64,000 bases of DNA, taken from assembly GCA_002862085.1 (NCBI GenBank), contig PKCK01000010.1, positions 1 to 64,000 of the forward strand, in the 5' to 3' direction. Made by a program: the position numbers and the translations under genes. This DNA comes from Planctomycetota bacterium. Its GTDB lineage: Bacteria > Planctomycetota > UBA1135 > GCA-002686595. Under the pieces are notes generated by a model, which ran no database searches, was not told the DNA's origin, and saw only the letters and a program-made list of their open reading frames with translations. Shown here piece after piece: positions 56,818 to 64,000 of the stretch (its first letter is position 1; the number at the start of each line of letters is the position of its first letter).

Positions 56818-57522
56818 ATGGACACGGCGACCGCGCGCTGGATCCGGGGTCTCCCCGACGATCCCGTGCACCTCGAGGCCAGGGGGCTCGCGGGGCGCGG
56901 CGCGCGGGTCCTCGAGGACGGCGCCGTGGGCGCGGTGATCGACGCGCGCCACGACCTCGCGGTCCTCGTGGGACCGCCGTCCAGCCGCATCGCCGAGCCG
57001 CTGCTCGCTGCCTCCCCCGCGGAGCTCCACGCGGAGCCCGGACACGCCGATGGATGGTGTGAACTCCTCGGACTCCAGCGCCGCGCCGACGCGATCCTGC
57101 ACAGCCGCCCGTCCGCGGACGTGAGCGCGCTCGAGAGCCTCGTCCGCCACGACGTCGCGCCGGTCGAGGACGCGGAGGATCCGCTGCTCGACGCGCTGCC
57201 GCGATCCCTCGCGGAGGAGCTGGTCGGGATCAGGCCGTTCCCGCGGGCCTTCGTGGCCCTCGCCGGCGGCGGCGCGGCGGCGCTCGCCTACGCCTTCGTC
57301 GAGTCGAAGAGCTGGCTCGACGTCTCGGTCGACACCCTGTCCGCGTTCCGGCGGAGCGGCTTCGGGACGAGCGCAGCGGCCGCGCTCATGGCCGACGGCT
57401 GCGCGCGGGGTCGCGGGGCCGTGTGGGGCGCCGAGCCGCACAACGCCGCGTCACTCGCGCTCGCGCGCCGCCTCGGCCTCGAGCGCTGCGGCGGCGTCGC
57501 GATCCTCGTCGAGGACGCCTGA
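56818..57522 (+). CDS. GNAT-family N-acetyltransferase
   Basis: The 234-residue protein has the acetyl-CoA loop RRSGFGTSAAAALMADG (R/QxxGxG) near residue 180, followed by NAASLALARRLGLERCG, the classic closing block of GNAT proteins. The N-terminal half is less conserved and probably sets the substrate, which is unknown. It stands alone, convergent with the amidase gene (6 nt). Confidence 0.78.
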   Translation: MDTATARWIRGLPDDPVHLEARGLAGRGARVLEDGAVGAVIDARHDLAVLVGPPSSRIAEPLLAASPAELHAEPGHADGWCELLGLQRRADAILHSRPSADVSALESLVRHDVAPVEDAEDPLLDALPRSLAEELVGIRPFPRAFVALAGGGAAALAYAFVESKSWLDVSVDTLSAFRRSGFGTSAAAALMADGCARGRGAVWGAEPHNAASLALARRLGLERCGGVAILVEDA

Positions 57523-57528
57523 CCGCGG

Positions 57529-57930
57529 TCAGGGCCGGATCGTCAGCCGGACGCCGTCGGTGAGCCCGACGCCGAGGGCCGTTGGATCGCGGAACCAGTA
57601 CTGCGCGAAGATCTCCTCGCCCGGGGCGACGCCCGAGGCGCCGAGGAACGCGGCGTCCATGGTGAACTCGAAGCGGCCCGAGCAGTCCTGGGGCCCGAAG
57701 CCGTTCGAGAACTGGATGGGCGTGCGGACGATCGAGCCGCCGACGCAGAGCGTGCCGCCGAAGAACGGGGTCGCCGCCTGCGTGCGGGACCAGATCATGA
57801 GGCCGAACTGCCGGCTCAGGATCTGGTCGCCGACGATCTGGACCGCGGGGCCGGAGAGCGACGGCGAGCCCGTGGCGCTGATCGTCGGGCTGCAGCCGAT
57901 GGGGTTGACCGTGTTGACGCAGTAGTTCGA
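57529..57930 (-). other. shared C-terminal domain, copy 3 (on amidase)
   Basis: This segment encodes residues 242-374. Landmarks are YCVNTVNPIG, ISATGSPSLSG, FGLMIWS, FFGGTLCVGGSIVR, EEIFAQYWFRD and the end VRLTIRP. It is closest in layout to copy 1. Confidence 0.6.
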
Positions 57931-58653
57931 AGGTCCGTCGGAGGGCAGGTAGGGCGCGACGCCCACGCTGCGCTGGAGCGCGAACAGGTGCGCCTGCGCA
58001 GCGCGGTCCGTGGAGCCCGGCGCGGAGAGGACGGCCGCGTCCACGGGGCTGCTCAGGAAACCCGCCTCCGTCAGCGCCGCGGGCATGGCCGTTTCGCGCA
58101 GCACGAAGAAGTTGGCCGTCTTCGAGCCGCGGTCCAACAGGCCGTGGGCGGCGAGGAGCTCGCTCTGCAGGTTGTCCCGGACGAAGGCCGACGTCGAGCC
58201 CTCGGAGAACGAGAAGCTCTCCGTCCCGTTGGCCGAGGAAGAGCTGAACGCGTTGTGGTGGATCGAGACGAAGTAGTCGGCGGGCCAGCTGTTGGCGAGT
58301 GACGTCCGGCTGCCCAGGGACACGCTCGCGTCGTCGGTCCGGGTCATGAGGACGTCCCAGGCCGCGCCGCCGCCGCCGTCGCCCGTGTCGAGGACGAGTA
58401 GATCCCGGAGCTTCAGGGCGACCTCGAGGTTGATCTCCTTCTCGACGATGCCGTTGCCGATGGCGCCCGGGTCCGTGCCGCCGTGTCCGGGATCGATGAC
58501 CACGCGGTACGTCGCACCCGCGCCGGCCGGCGCGCTGGCCGCGCTGTCGGCCTGGCGGCCGGACAGGGCGAGGGCTGCTGCGAGGGCGCCGGTCAGGGTC
58601 GCTGCGCGGAGCGCGGCTCGCTGGCGGTCGGAGTTCTCCACGCCTCCGAGCAT
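57529..58653 (-). CDS. N-acetylmuramoyl-L-alanine amidase (Amidase_3) with C-terminal surface domain
   Basis: The 374-residue exported protein has an N-terminal hydrophobic segment (about 13-31) and an Amidase_3 domain (about 48-230) with the zinc ligands H57 (VVIDPGHGGTDPGA), E71 and the later SIHHNA, plus the catalytic EAGFLSS. It cuts the amide bond between muramic acid and the peptide stem in peptidoglycan. Residues 242-374 are the shared C-terminal domain. The ATG at 58653 is given; a GTG at 58641 lies 7 nt after a TATGCT box and may be the real start (370 residues). It is divergent from the beta-lactamase-fold gene. Confidence 0.88.
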   Translation of the reverse strand: MLGGVENSDRQRAALRAATLTGALAAALALSGRQADSAASAPAGAGATYRVVIDPGHGGTDPGAIGNGIVEKEINLEVALKLRDLLVLDTGDGGGGAAWDVLMTRTDDASVSLGSRTSLANSWPADYFVSIHHNAFSSSSANGTESFSFSEGSTSAFVRDNLQSELLAAHGLLDRGSKTANFFVLRETAMPAALTEAGFLSSPVDAAVLSAPGSTDRAAQAHLFALQRSVGVAPYLPSDGPSNYCVNTVNPIGCSPTISATGSPSLSGPAVQIVGDQILSRQFGLMIWSRTQAATPFFGGTLCVGGSIVRTPIQFSNGFGPQDCSGRFEFTMDAAFLGASGVAPGEEIFAQYWFRDPTALGVGLTDGVRLTIRP

Positions 58654-58654
58654 A
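58649..58654 (-). promoter_or_regulatory. possible -10 TATGCT box at the amidase start
   Basis: TATGCT includes the ATG at 58653 and lies 7 nt before a GTG at 58641. If it is a -10 element, as at other genes here, translation would begin at that GTG and not at the ATG. Confidence 0.3.
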
Positions 58655-58723
58655 CGGACGCGCGCCGGGACGGGCCGGAGCCGACCCTTCCGCGGCGGTC
58701 GGCGGCGCTGCAGACTGCCTCCC

Positions 58724-60037
58724 ATGGGACTTCGAGCCACCAGGGCGAGCGCCCGCGGAGCAGCGCTCGCTCTCGCGGGGAGCCTCCTCGCCGGCTGCGT
58801 GAGCCACTGGGGCGCCGCCGCGTCGCCAGGTGATGGGCTCGACGTGGACGCGCTGCTGCGAGGACATCGCGAGCTCTTCGGGGATCTCCTCGAGAGCGCG
58901 GACGAGCATCGGATCAAGATCGAGGTCGCGCTCGTCGTGGACGGGCCGAACGGCAGGACCCTCGCACGTGGCGGATTCGACCGCGGCCCCGAGTACTTCT
59001 ATCCCGCCAGCGCCGTGAAGACCTGCGCGGTCATCGCAGCGTCGCAGCTCCTCGCCGAGCTGGACGCCGCGACCGACGCCGACGTCGGCCTCGACACGCC
59101 GCTTCGCTTCGAGCCGCTCTTCCCGGGGGAAGACGCCGAGGAGCACGATCCGAGCCACCGCGCGAACGGTCTGATCACCGCGGGTCACGAGCTGCGCAAG
59201 GTCATGCTCGTGTCGGACAACGCGGCCTACAACCGCCTCTACGAGCTCGCGGGTCCGGAGTTCATCGCCGCGTCGATGGCCGCCGCCGGCCTCGATCGTG
59301 CGCGCATCGTCCACCGCCTCGGCGAGTTCCACTCCGCGGAGGAGCAGCTCATGACGCCGCGCGTCGTGCTCCGGCCGCCCGGCGGGGACCCGATCACGAT
59401 CGAGGAGCGACGCTGGAGCACCGAGGGCAACGGCGGGACGAGCGGCCTGGTCCTCGGGGTCGCGCACACTTCGGGAGACGCTGTCGTCGACGGGCCGATG
59501 TCCTTCGAGCGGAAGAACTTCATGGCCCTGCGCGACCTCCTCGACATGAACGTCATGCTGCTCGATCCGGACGTCCACGTGCCCGGGCGGGCTGACGGAT
59601 CGCGGATCGACCTCCCCGAGGGCGATCGCGCGCGCATCGCAGAGGCGATGGCCGGCACGCCGGGAGCCTCCGACGACCCTGCCTACGACCGTGCCGCCTA
59701 CCCCGACGACTACTCGAAATTCCTCCTGCCGGGCCTCGTACGCGTCGACCCCGAGCGCGGCTGGATCGTGCGGGACAAGGTCGGGCGCGCCTACGGATTC
59801 AGCGTGACGAACGGTCAGATCGTCGATCCGACGACGGGCGCGACCCTCTACGTGGCGGCGACCATCTACACCAACGCCAACGGGGTCGTGGGGGACGGCG
59901 TCTACGAGTACGGACGTGCCGATCGCTTCTTCGCGGACCTCGGCGAGGTGCTCGGACGAGAGGTCTTCGGATCCCTGGACCGAGGCCAGGCGCCCTCGGT
60001 GTCCGCTCGACGTCGAGGTCGGCAGGCGGCGCGCTGA
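58724..60037 (+). CDS. class A beta-lactamase-like serine hydrolase lipoprotein
   Basis: The 437-residue product has a lipobox (LLAGC, C25) and the penicillin-binding fold motifs: SAVK (S96-K99, in YPASAVKT) and SDN (S164-N166, in MLVSDNAAYNRLYELAG). The third motif (KTG) is not clear; the RDKVGRAYGFS segment could fill the role. The family covers class A beta-lactamases and related D-Ala-D-Ala hydrolases; with the VanX-like enzyme and amidase next to it, a cell-wall peptide role is favoured over antibiotic resistance. Resistance is not excluded. Confidence 0.78.
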   Translation: MGLRATRASARGAALALAGSLLAGCVSHWGAAASPGDGLDVDALLRGHRELFGDLLESADEHRIKIEVALVVDGPNGRTLARGGFDRGPEYFYPASAVKTCAVIAASQLLAELDAATDADVGLDTPLRFEPLFPGEDAEEHDPSHRANGLITAGHELRKVMLVSDNAAYNRLYELAGPEFIAASMAAAGLDRARIVHRLGEFHSAEEQLMTPRVVLRPPGGDPITIEERRWSTEGNGGTSGLVLGVAHTSGDAVVDGPMSFERKNFMALRDLLDMNVMLLDPDVHVPGRADGSRIDLPEGDRARIAEAMAGTPGASDDPAYDRAAYPDDYSKFLLPGLVRVDPERGWIVRDKVGRAYGFSVTNGQIVDPTTGATLYVAATIYTNANGVVGDGVYEYGRADRFFADLGEVLGREVFGSLDRGQAPSVSARRRGRQAAR

Positions 60038-60142
60038 ATCGCACGAGAGGCCCGTGGGACCCTCCACCGCGCGGGGGCCGGAACGCGGCCCGCACAGCGG
60101 CGCCCGCGCTCGTCGGGCCGTCGTACGCCCGGCCCGGCCTGC

Positions 60143-60148
60143 TAGGGT
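60143..60148 (+). promoter_or_regulatory. -10-like GCTAGGGT box 6 nt before the VanX-like gene
   Basis: GCTAGGGT is followed by GCCGTC and the ATG at 60155. It is the shortest-spacing box on this strand and predicts a leaderless mRNA. Confidence 0.45.
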
Positions 60149-60154
60149 GCCGTC

Positions 60155-60805
60155 ATGCCGATCTCGCGCTCGCTCCGCCGCACGCTCCCTGGCCTCCTCC
60201 TCTGCGCCTGCGCCGCGGCGCCCGATCTCGAGGTCTCTCGCGTGCCGCCGATGGAGGATCCGCTGGTGGAGGTCGCCGCCGCGGACCCGCGGATCCGCGT
60301 GCGGACGGTCTATGCGACCGCGGACAACTTCGTCGGAGAGGTGCTCTATCCAGTCAGCCGCACCTTCCTGCGACGCTCCGCGATGGAGCGGCTGAGCCGC
60401 GTCCAGGACCGACTCGAGGCGCAGGGTCTCGGCCTGCTCGTGTACGACGGCTACCGTCCGTGGTCGGTGACGAAGCGCATGTGGGACGTGATCGGGGATC
60501 CCGACTTCGTGGCCGATCCGTCCAAGGGCTCACGCCACAACCGCGGCATGGCGGTGGACTGCGGGCTCGTCGACGCGGAGGGACGGCCGCTGCCGATGCC
60601 GACCGCCTTCGACGCCTTCGTCCCCGAGGCGCGCGCTGACGCGCTCCTCGCCAGCGCGGAGCTGACGCGCAACCGCGAGACCCTCGTCTCCGTCATGGAG
60701 GCGGAGGGGTTCCGCGTCCTGAGCTCGGAGTGGTGGCACTTCGACGCCGAGGGATGGGAGCAGCGCGGGCTGCTCGACGTGCCGTTGACCGATCTTCCGC
60801 GCTGA
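60155..60805 (+). CDS. D-alanyl-D-alanine dipeptidase (VanX-like, family M15)
   Basis: The 216-residue exported protein has a short lipoprotein-like signal (LLLCACAA) and the M15 zinc site: SRHNRGMAVD gives H128 and D135, and SEWWHF gives E192 and H195. It also has YDGYRPWSVTKRMW, conserved in VanX and DdpX. VanX-type enzymes hydrolyse D-Ala-D-Ala dipeptide. Family members occur outside vancomycin resistance for recycling, and no van regulators or ligases are here, so recycling or wall turnover is the safer reading. Confidence 0.87.
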   Translation: MPISRSLRRTLPGLLLCACAAAPDLEVSRVPPMEDPLVEVAAADPRIRVRTVYATADNFVGEVLYPVSRTFLRRSAMERLSRVQDRLEAQGLGLLVYDGYRPWSVTKRMWDVIGDPDFVADPSKGSRHNRGMAVDCGLVDAEGRPLPMPTAFDAFVPEARADALLASAELTRNRETLVSVMEAEGFRVLSSEWWHFDAEGWEQRGLLDVPLTDLPR

Positions 60806-60854
60806 AAGGACGCGACGTGGTCGCCGGGCGTCGCGCGGCCGGGACCCGGGCTCC

Positions 60855-61235
60855 TCAGGCGGCAGCTCTCCGCCGGCCGAGGAGGAAGATCACGGGTGCG
60901 GGTGCGAGGACCGCGCCGACGTGGACGAGGCTCAGGTCAGCGCCGACGGCCCGCGCGCCCAGCAGGAAGAACAGGGTGATCGGGAGCAGCGTCGCGTAGA
61001 TGACGAGGGGGACGGGCCAGGCGCGGCTGCCGCGCAGGCGCTGGATCACCTCGAGCAGGCCCGCGACAGCGGCGATCACGACGATCCCGTTGGCCAGCAC
61101 GAGCGCGCCCTGGTCGGCGGGAGGCGGCCCCTCGGCGGCGTCCGCTTGCTCCATCCAGGTGGCTTCAAGGGCCTCCTCCGATGAGTCCTGGGCTCCTGCG
61201 TCGTCGATCGAGGCTCCTTGCTGCATGTCCATCAT
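60855..61235 (-). CDS. small membrane protein
   Basis: The 126-residue product has a polar, acidic N-terminus (about 1-45) and three hydrophobic helices (about 46-63, 74-92 and 98-118) with a short Arg/Ala tail. No family is recognised. Several start codons are possible (ATG at 61235, 61232 or further upstream). It lies between a lipoprotein gene and transketolase. Confidence 0.55.
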   Translation of the reverse strand: MMDMQQGASIDDAGAQDSSEEALEATWMEQADAAEGPPPADQGALVLANGIVVIAAVAGLLEVIQRLRGSRAWPVPLVIYATLLPITLFFLLGARAVGADLSLVHVGAVLAPAPVIFLLGRRRAAA

Positions 61236-61341
61236 GGCTTCGCCAGGGAAGGGAGGCCGGACTCGCGCGGCCGGGGACCCGTCGCTCCCGGGAACGAGCA
61301 CGCCGCGCGTCGTGGGCTCCCGACACGCGGGGCGCGCCGGA

Positions 61342-63681
61342 TCACTCGCCGGTGTAGCTCAGGCGCCCGAGGCGCTCCTCGCGGTCGTTCGCGAAGCGGG
61401 TGATCCCCGCGAAGAGGCTCTCGGCGTCGATCTTGGCCTCGACCTTCACCTCGGCCACCGAGCCGCCGGTGCGCCAGCGATCGTCGTGGTCGGAGGTCAT
61501 CGCGTACTGCTCGGCGACCTTGCTGGAGAGCCAGGGATGCATGCCGATCCGCGAGCCGTTGGAGATCACCGTCGAGTCGAGCCAGTCGCTCTTGTGCAGG
61601 ACCGAATCGCGGTACTCCTTGGGCTGGCGCAGGAAGAGCTCGTAGCTGGAGGTCGCGACGATCTTCACGTTCGGCGCGGAGCCGTCCTGGAAGCGCGGCA
61701 GGAGCTCGATGATCGACTCCATCGTCGAGGTGCCCTCGACGATGATGGTGCCGGCCTTGGGGCGCGTCGTGTCGTAGTCCCGGAGCACGTAGGCGCCCTT
61801 GGCGGCCTCCATGTGGCTCGGGATCCCCATGGCCGCGCGGTCGGGGATCGTCACGCCGGGCCGGGTCAGGTGCAGCGCGATGATCGGGACGTCCGTCTTG
61901 AGGGCGGCCGCGAGGGCGGGTGCCACCTCGTTGTGTTCCCAGGGGCGCAGGTTGATGACGTGGCCCTCGGGGAAGAGCTGGGTCACGACCGGGGAGAAGA
62001 TGCCGAAGTGCGTGCGGCTGTCCTCGGCGGTCTCGGGGCCGGAGTGGCCCGCGACCCAGATGACCTTGCCCACCTTCAGCTCGCAGTCCTGCGCCAGCTG
62101 GCTGAACAGGCGCATCATCCCGTACTTCAGATAGCTGAAGCTGCCGTACGTGGAGCAGGCGCCCCAGTAGCCCATGAACTGCTCCATCGGGACGTCGCTC
62201 ATGTTCACCGTGGCGGCGCCGACCATCAGACCGGCGTTGGTGAACTCGGTGATCTGCTGGGGGAGAAGCGCGCCCTGTGCGTTCGAGGAGCGCTCGTACC
62301 AGCCGAAGTTCTGCCTGCCCTCGAAGTCCTTGGCGAAACCGGAGATGGCCGTCGAGTCCGCGAGGTCGGCGGAGCACGCGAGGACCAGCGGGCGGCCCAT
62401 GCGCTCCTTGGCGAGGCTGTTGACCCAGGCGCCGAACTTCGCGAAGCCGTCCTTGTTGGCCGCCTTCGCGCCCGGCTCGAGGAAGAGCTCGCCCGGGAGC
62501 TCGTCCAGCCAGCCGCGGTCCTCGTGCATGTTCCGGGCGGCGTCGAGCACGAGCCCCTCGGGCTTCGCCGGGATCGATTCGCCGAGCTCGACGAGGGTGT
62601 CGGCCAGGTACTCGGCGAGCCCCTCGGTGTCGCGCAGGACGCTGAACACGGTCTGGAACCACGACTTCGACTGCTCGCGGCAGCCGTCCTCACCGGTGTC
62701 GGTCGTGTCGCCGTGGCCCTCGAAGCTCACGCCGTACTTGGTCGCGAATTCCTCACGGCAGGCCCAGAACATCTCCGAGTTGCGACCGTGGGACTTGCCG
62801 TGCGAGGCGGCGTCGAAGACGCCGTAGCCGCGGCCCTTGCGGGTCTTGAACCAGACGCAGCCGGGGCGGCCCTCGGTGTCCTCGGGGTGCACGATGTCGA
62901 GCAGCGCCTCGGTGATCTGCTCGTAGTCGTGGCCGTCCTCTGCTCCGGCGACGCGCCACCCGTAGGGCGCGAACCAATCGGTGGGGGTGCCGGCCGCGAC
63001 CTCGGAGTTCGCGAAGGAGTCGATGCCGTGGTCGTTCCAGTCGAGGAGGTAGACGAGGTTGTCGAGGCCCAGGCCGTAGGCGGAGTTCTTCACCTCGTGG
63101 TGGCAGCCGGCGGTGTGGCCACCCTCGCCCTCGACCGCGAAGACCTTCGTGTCCGTGCCCGCGTGCTTGAGGGCCACGGCCTCGCCCAGCGCGGCCGGCG
63201 CGCCGTGGCCGCTGGGACCGGTGTTGAACTTGAAGAAGAGCGTCTTGCCCTCCATCTCCGCGTGGCCGGGGAGCTCCTTGTTGTGGCGCAGCCAGAGGAG
63301 ATCCTCCCAGGTGAGCATGCGCTCCTCGGCGTGGGGCACGAGGTACTTCGCGTCACCCGTGCGCTCGTGCATGATCCGCAGGGCCTCGTTGTAGACGGCG
63401 AGCATCGCGTACGTGCCCGGGTTGCAGTGGCCCGCGACGAGCACGTAGCGATCGCCGAAAGGGCTGTCGGGCTTGCGCACGTCCCAGCGCATGCCAGCGC
63501 CGAGGGTCGTCGCGACCATGAAGGGGACCTTGGAGCGCGATCCGCCCGGATGCCCGCTCTGACGGATGTTGAGCATCAGGTCGATCGACTGATCGATCAG
63601 GTCCCCGATGATCTCCCACTTGCCGAAGTGGGGCCGCAGATCGTCGAGAGAGGGACGGGGAGAGCTCGGGGTGGTCGTCAT
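61342..63681 (-). CDS. tkt: transketolase-like enzyme (long form)
   Basis: The 779-residue protein transfers two-carbon units in the pentose phosphate and Calvin-type pathways. The thiamine-binding segment GEGGHTAGCHHEVKNSAYGL leads to VYLLDWNDHGID, and the N-terminal SGHPGGSRSKVP and the pyrimidine-domain MVGAATVNMSDVPMEQF are in their usual places. It differs from the common enzyme (about 660 residues) by inserts at about 285-375 and by GHCNPGTY in place of the typical GHG motif, so it belongs to a separate branch. The ATG at 63681 is chosen since homology starts there; the frame runs 38 codons further. Confidence 0.85.
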   Translation of the reverse strand: MTTTPSSPRPSLDDLRPHFGKWEIIGDLIDQSIDLMLNIRQSGHPGGSRSKVPFMVATTLGAGMRWDVRKPDSPFGDRYVLVAGHCNPGTYAMLAVYNEALRIMHERTGDAKYLVPHAEERMLTWEDLLWLRHNKELPGHAEMEGKTLFFKFNTGPSGHGAPAALGEAVALKHAGTDTKVFAVEGEGGHTAGCHHEVKNSAYGLGLDNLVYLLDWNDHGIDSFANSEVAAGTPTDWFAPYGWRVAGAEDGHDYEQITEALLDIVHPEDTEGRPGCVWFKTRKGRGYGVFDAASHGKSHGRNSEMFWACREEFATKYGVSFEGHGDTTDTGEDGCREQSKSWFQTVFSVLRDTEGLAEYLADTLVELGESIPAKPEGLVLDAARNMHEDRGWLDELPGELFLEPGAKAANKDGFAKFGAWVNSLAKERMGRPLVLACSADLADSTAISGFAKDFEGRQNFGWYERSSNAQGALLPQQITEFTNAGLMVGAATVNMSDVPMEQFMGYWGACSTYGSFSYLKYGMMRLFSQLAQDCELKVGKVIWVAGHSGPETAEDSRTHFGIFSPVVTQLFPEGHVINLRPWEHNEVAPALAAALKTDVPIIALHLTRPGVTIPDRAAMGIPSHMEAAKGAYVLRDYDTTRPKAGTIIVEGTSTMESIIELLPRFQDGSAPNVKIVATSSYELFLRQPKEYRDSVLHKSDWLDSTVISNGSRIGMHPWLSSKVAEQYAMTSDHDDRWRTGGSVAEVKVEAKIDAESLFAGITRFANDREERLGRLSYTGE

Positions 63682-64000
63682 CGGGCGGGCCTCGCTGGGA
63701 AGGTTCCCCGGGGCCGCGCGGCGCGCGGCGGCCGGATCCGGGGAATCGGGCGAAGAGGATACCGGCGGCGGGTGCGGCGGCGGGCCCAGAGGCACTCACA
63801 ACGGCGGAGGCCCGTCCCCGTTCCTCGGCCGCCGTTGGCAGGGAACACCGGACTCGCCGACCCGGAGCCGGGTCTATCCTGATGCGCGGCGCTGAGCGGG
63901 TGGTCTGGAATCAGGATCGACTCGATCGCGCGACCGGGGAAGTGACCGGCAGGTCGCGGCGTATAACTCCCTGACGGACTCTCCTTCCCCGCCACAGAAG
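63682..64000. other. region upstream of transketolase to the window end
   Basis: These 319 nt hold no gene that I can support. A TATAAC-containing patch near 63961 (GCGTATAACTCCC) may be a promoter for a gene beyond the right edge. Confidence 0.4.

Noticed and set aside
58724..60037. Antibiotic resistance reading of the beta-lactamase-fold gene and VanX-like neighbour
   Set aside because: No van ligase or regulator is present, the KTG motif is unclear, and the neighbouring amidase points to wall turnover.

Overview
The window is very GC-rich bacterial chromosome, roughly 70% G+C with third codon positions almost all G or C. It carries about 50 genes and no RNA genes, insertion sequences, CRISPR arrays or phage genes that I can see. 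Several traits fit a planctomycete-type member of the PVC group. These are an ECF sigma factor directly followed by a Ser/Thr kinase with WD40 repeats (22.9-27.5 kb), a DUF1080-family lipoprotein, large secreted beta-propeller and Kelch proteins, and a recurring C-terminal domain on unrelated secreted enzymes. The phylum assignment is inference; no rRNA or marker phylogeny is available here.

Layout. 0-2.3 kb: the end of a tad (type IV pilus-like secretion) operon (tadB end, tadC, TPR lipoprotein) and a MerC-like protein. 2.4-9.7 kb: a secreted GH16 glucanase, a TPR protein coupled to a BadF/GlcNAc-type kinase, a possible frameshifted gene remnant, and a Kelch-malectin protein. 9.9-18.3 kb: a lipoprotein fusing a tyrosine-phosphatase fold to a cytochrome c'-like heme domain, a Lon-family protease, an FAD oxidoreductase, a site-2 protease, a DUF1080 lipoprotein, a TatA/B-like protein, a sugar-phosphate isomerase-like protein and a small cysteine-containing protein. 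18.5-22.6 kb: transhydrogenase pntAB and an alpha/beta hydrolase. 22.9-34 kb: the sigma factor/WD40-kinase pair, a truncated-globin homologue that has lost its proximal histidine, an MMPL/RND exporter, an SDR, a secreted protein and a B12-binding radical SAM enzyme. 34-48.4 kb: carB, a propeller lipoprotein, a HAD phosphatase, a TPR lipoprotein, a coupled SDR-mltA-MOSC operon, maf, hemB and folE2. 48.8-64 kb: topA with a coupled EEP-family protein, a class V aminotransferase, a proline iminopeptidase-like hydrolase, a diheme cytochrome, YjbQ, a GNAT protein, a cell-wall group (amidase, beta-lactamase-fold hydrolase, VanX-like dipeptidase), a small membrane protein and a long transketolase.

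How it works together. Most of the core genes are housekeeping: heme (hemB), folate (folE2), pyrimidine/arginine (carB), pentose phosphate (tkt), NADPH supply (pntAB) and DNA topology (topA). The accessory genes concern the cell surface: lipoproteins, polysaccharide binding and cleavage, and peptidoglycan turnover.

Three observations stand out. (1) A TANNNT box, often preceded by GC, lies only 6-11 nt before the start codon of nine genes that begin transcription units, which suggests widespread leaderless mRNAs. (2) A roughly 130-140 residue C-terminal domain is shared by a GH16 enzyme, a Kelch-malectin protein and an amidase, so it looks like a sorting or anchoring module. (3) A phosphatase-cytochrome fusion lipoprotein and a globin without its heme ligand are unusual proteins that need biochemical testing.
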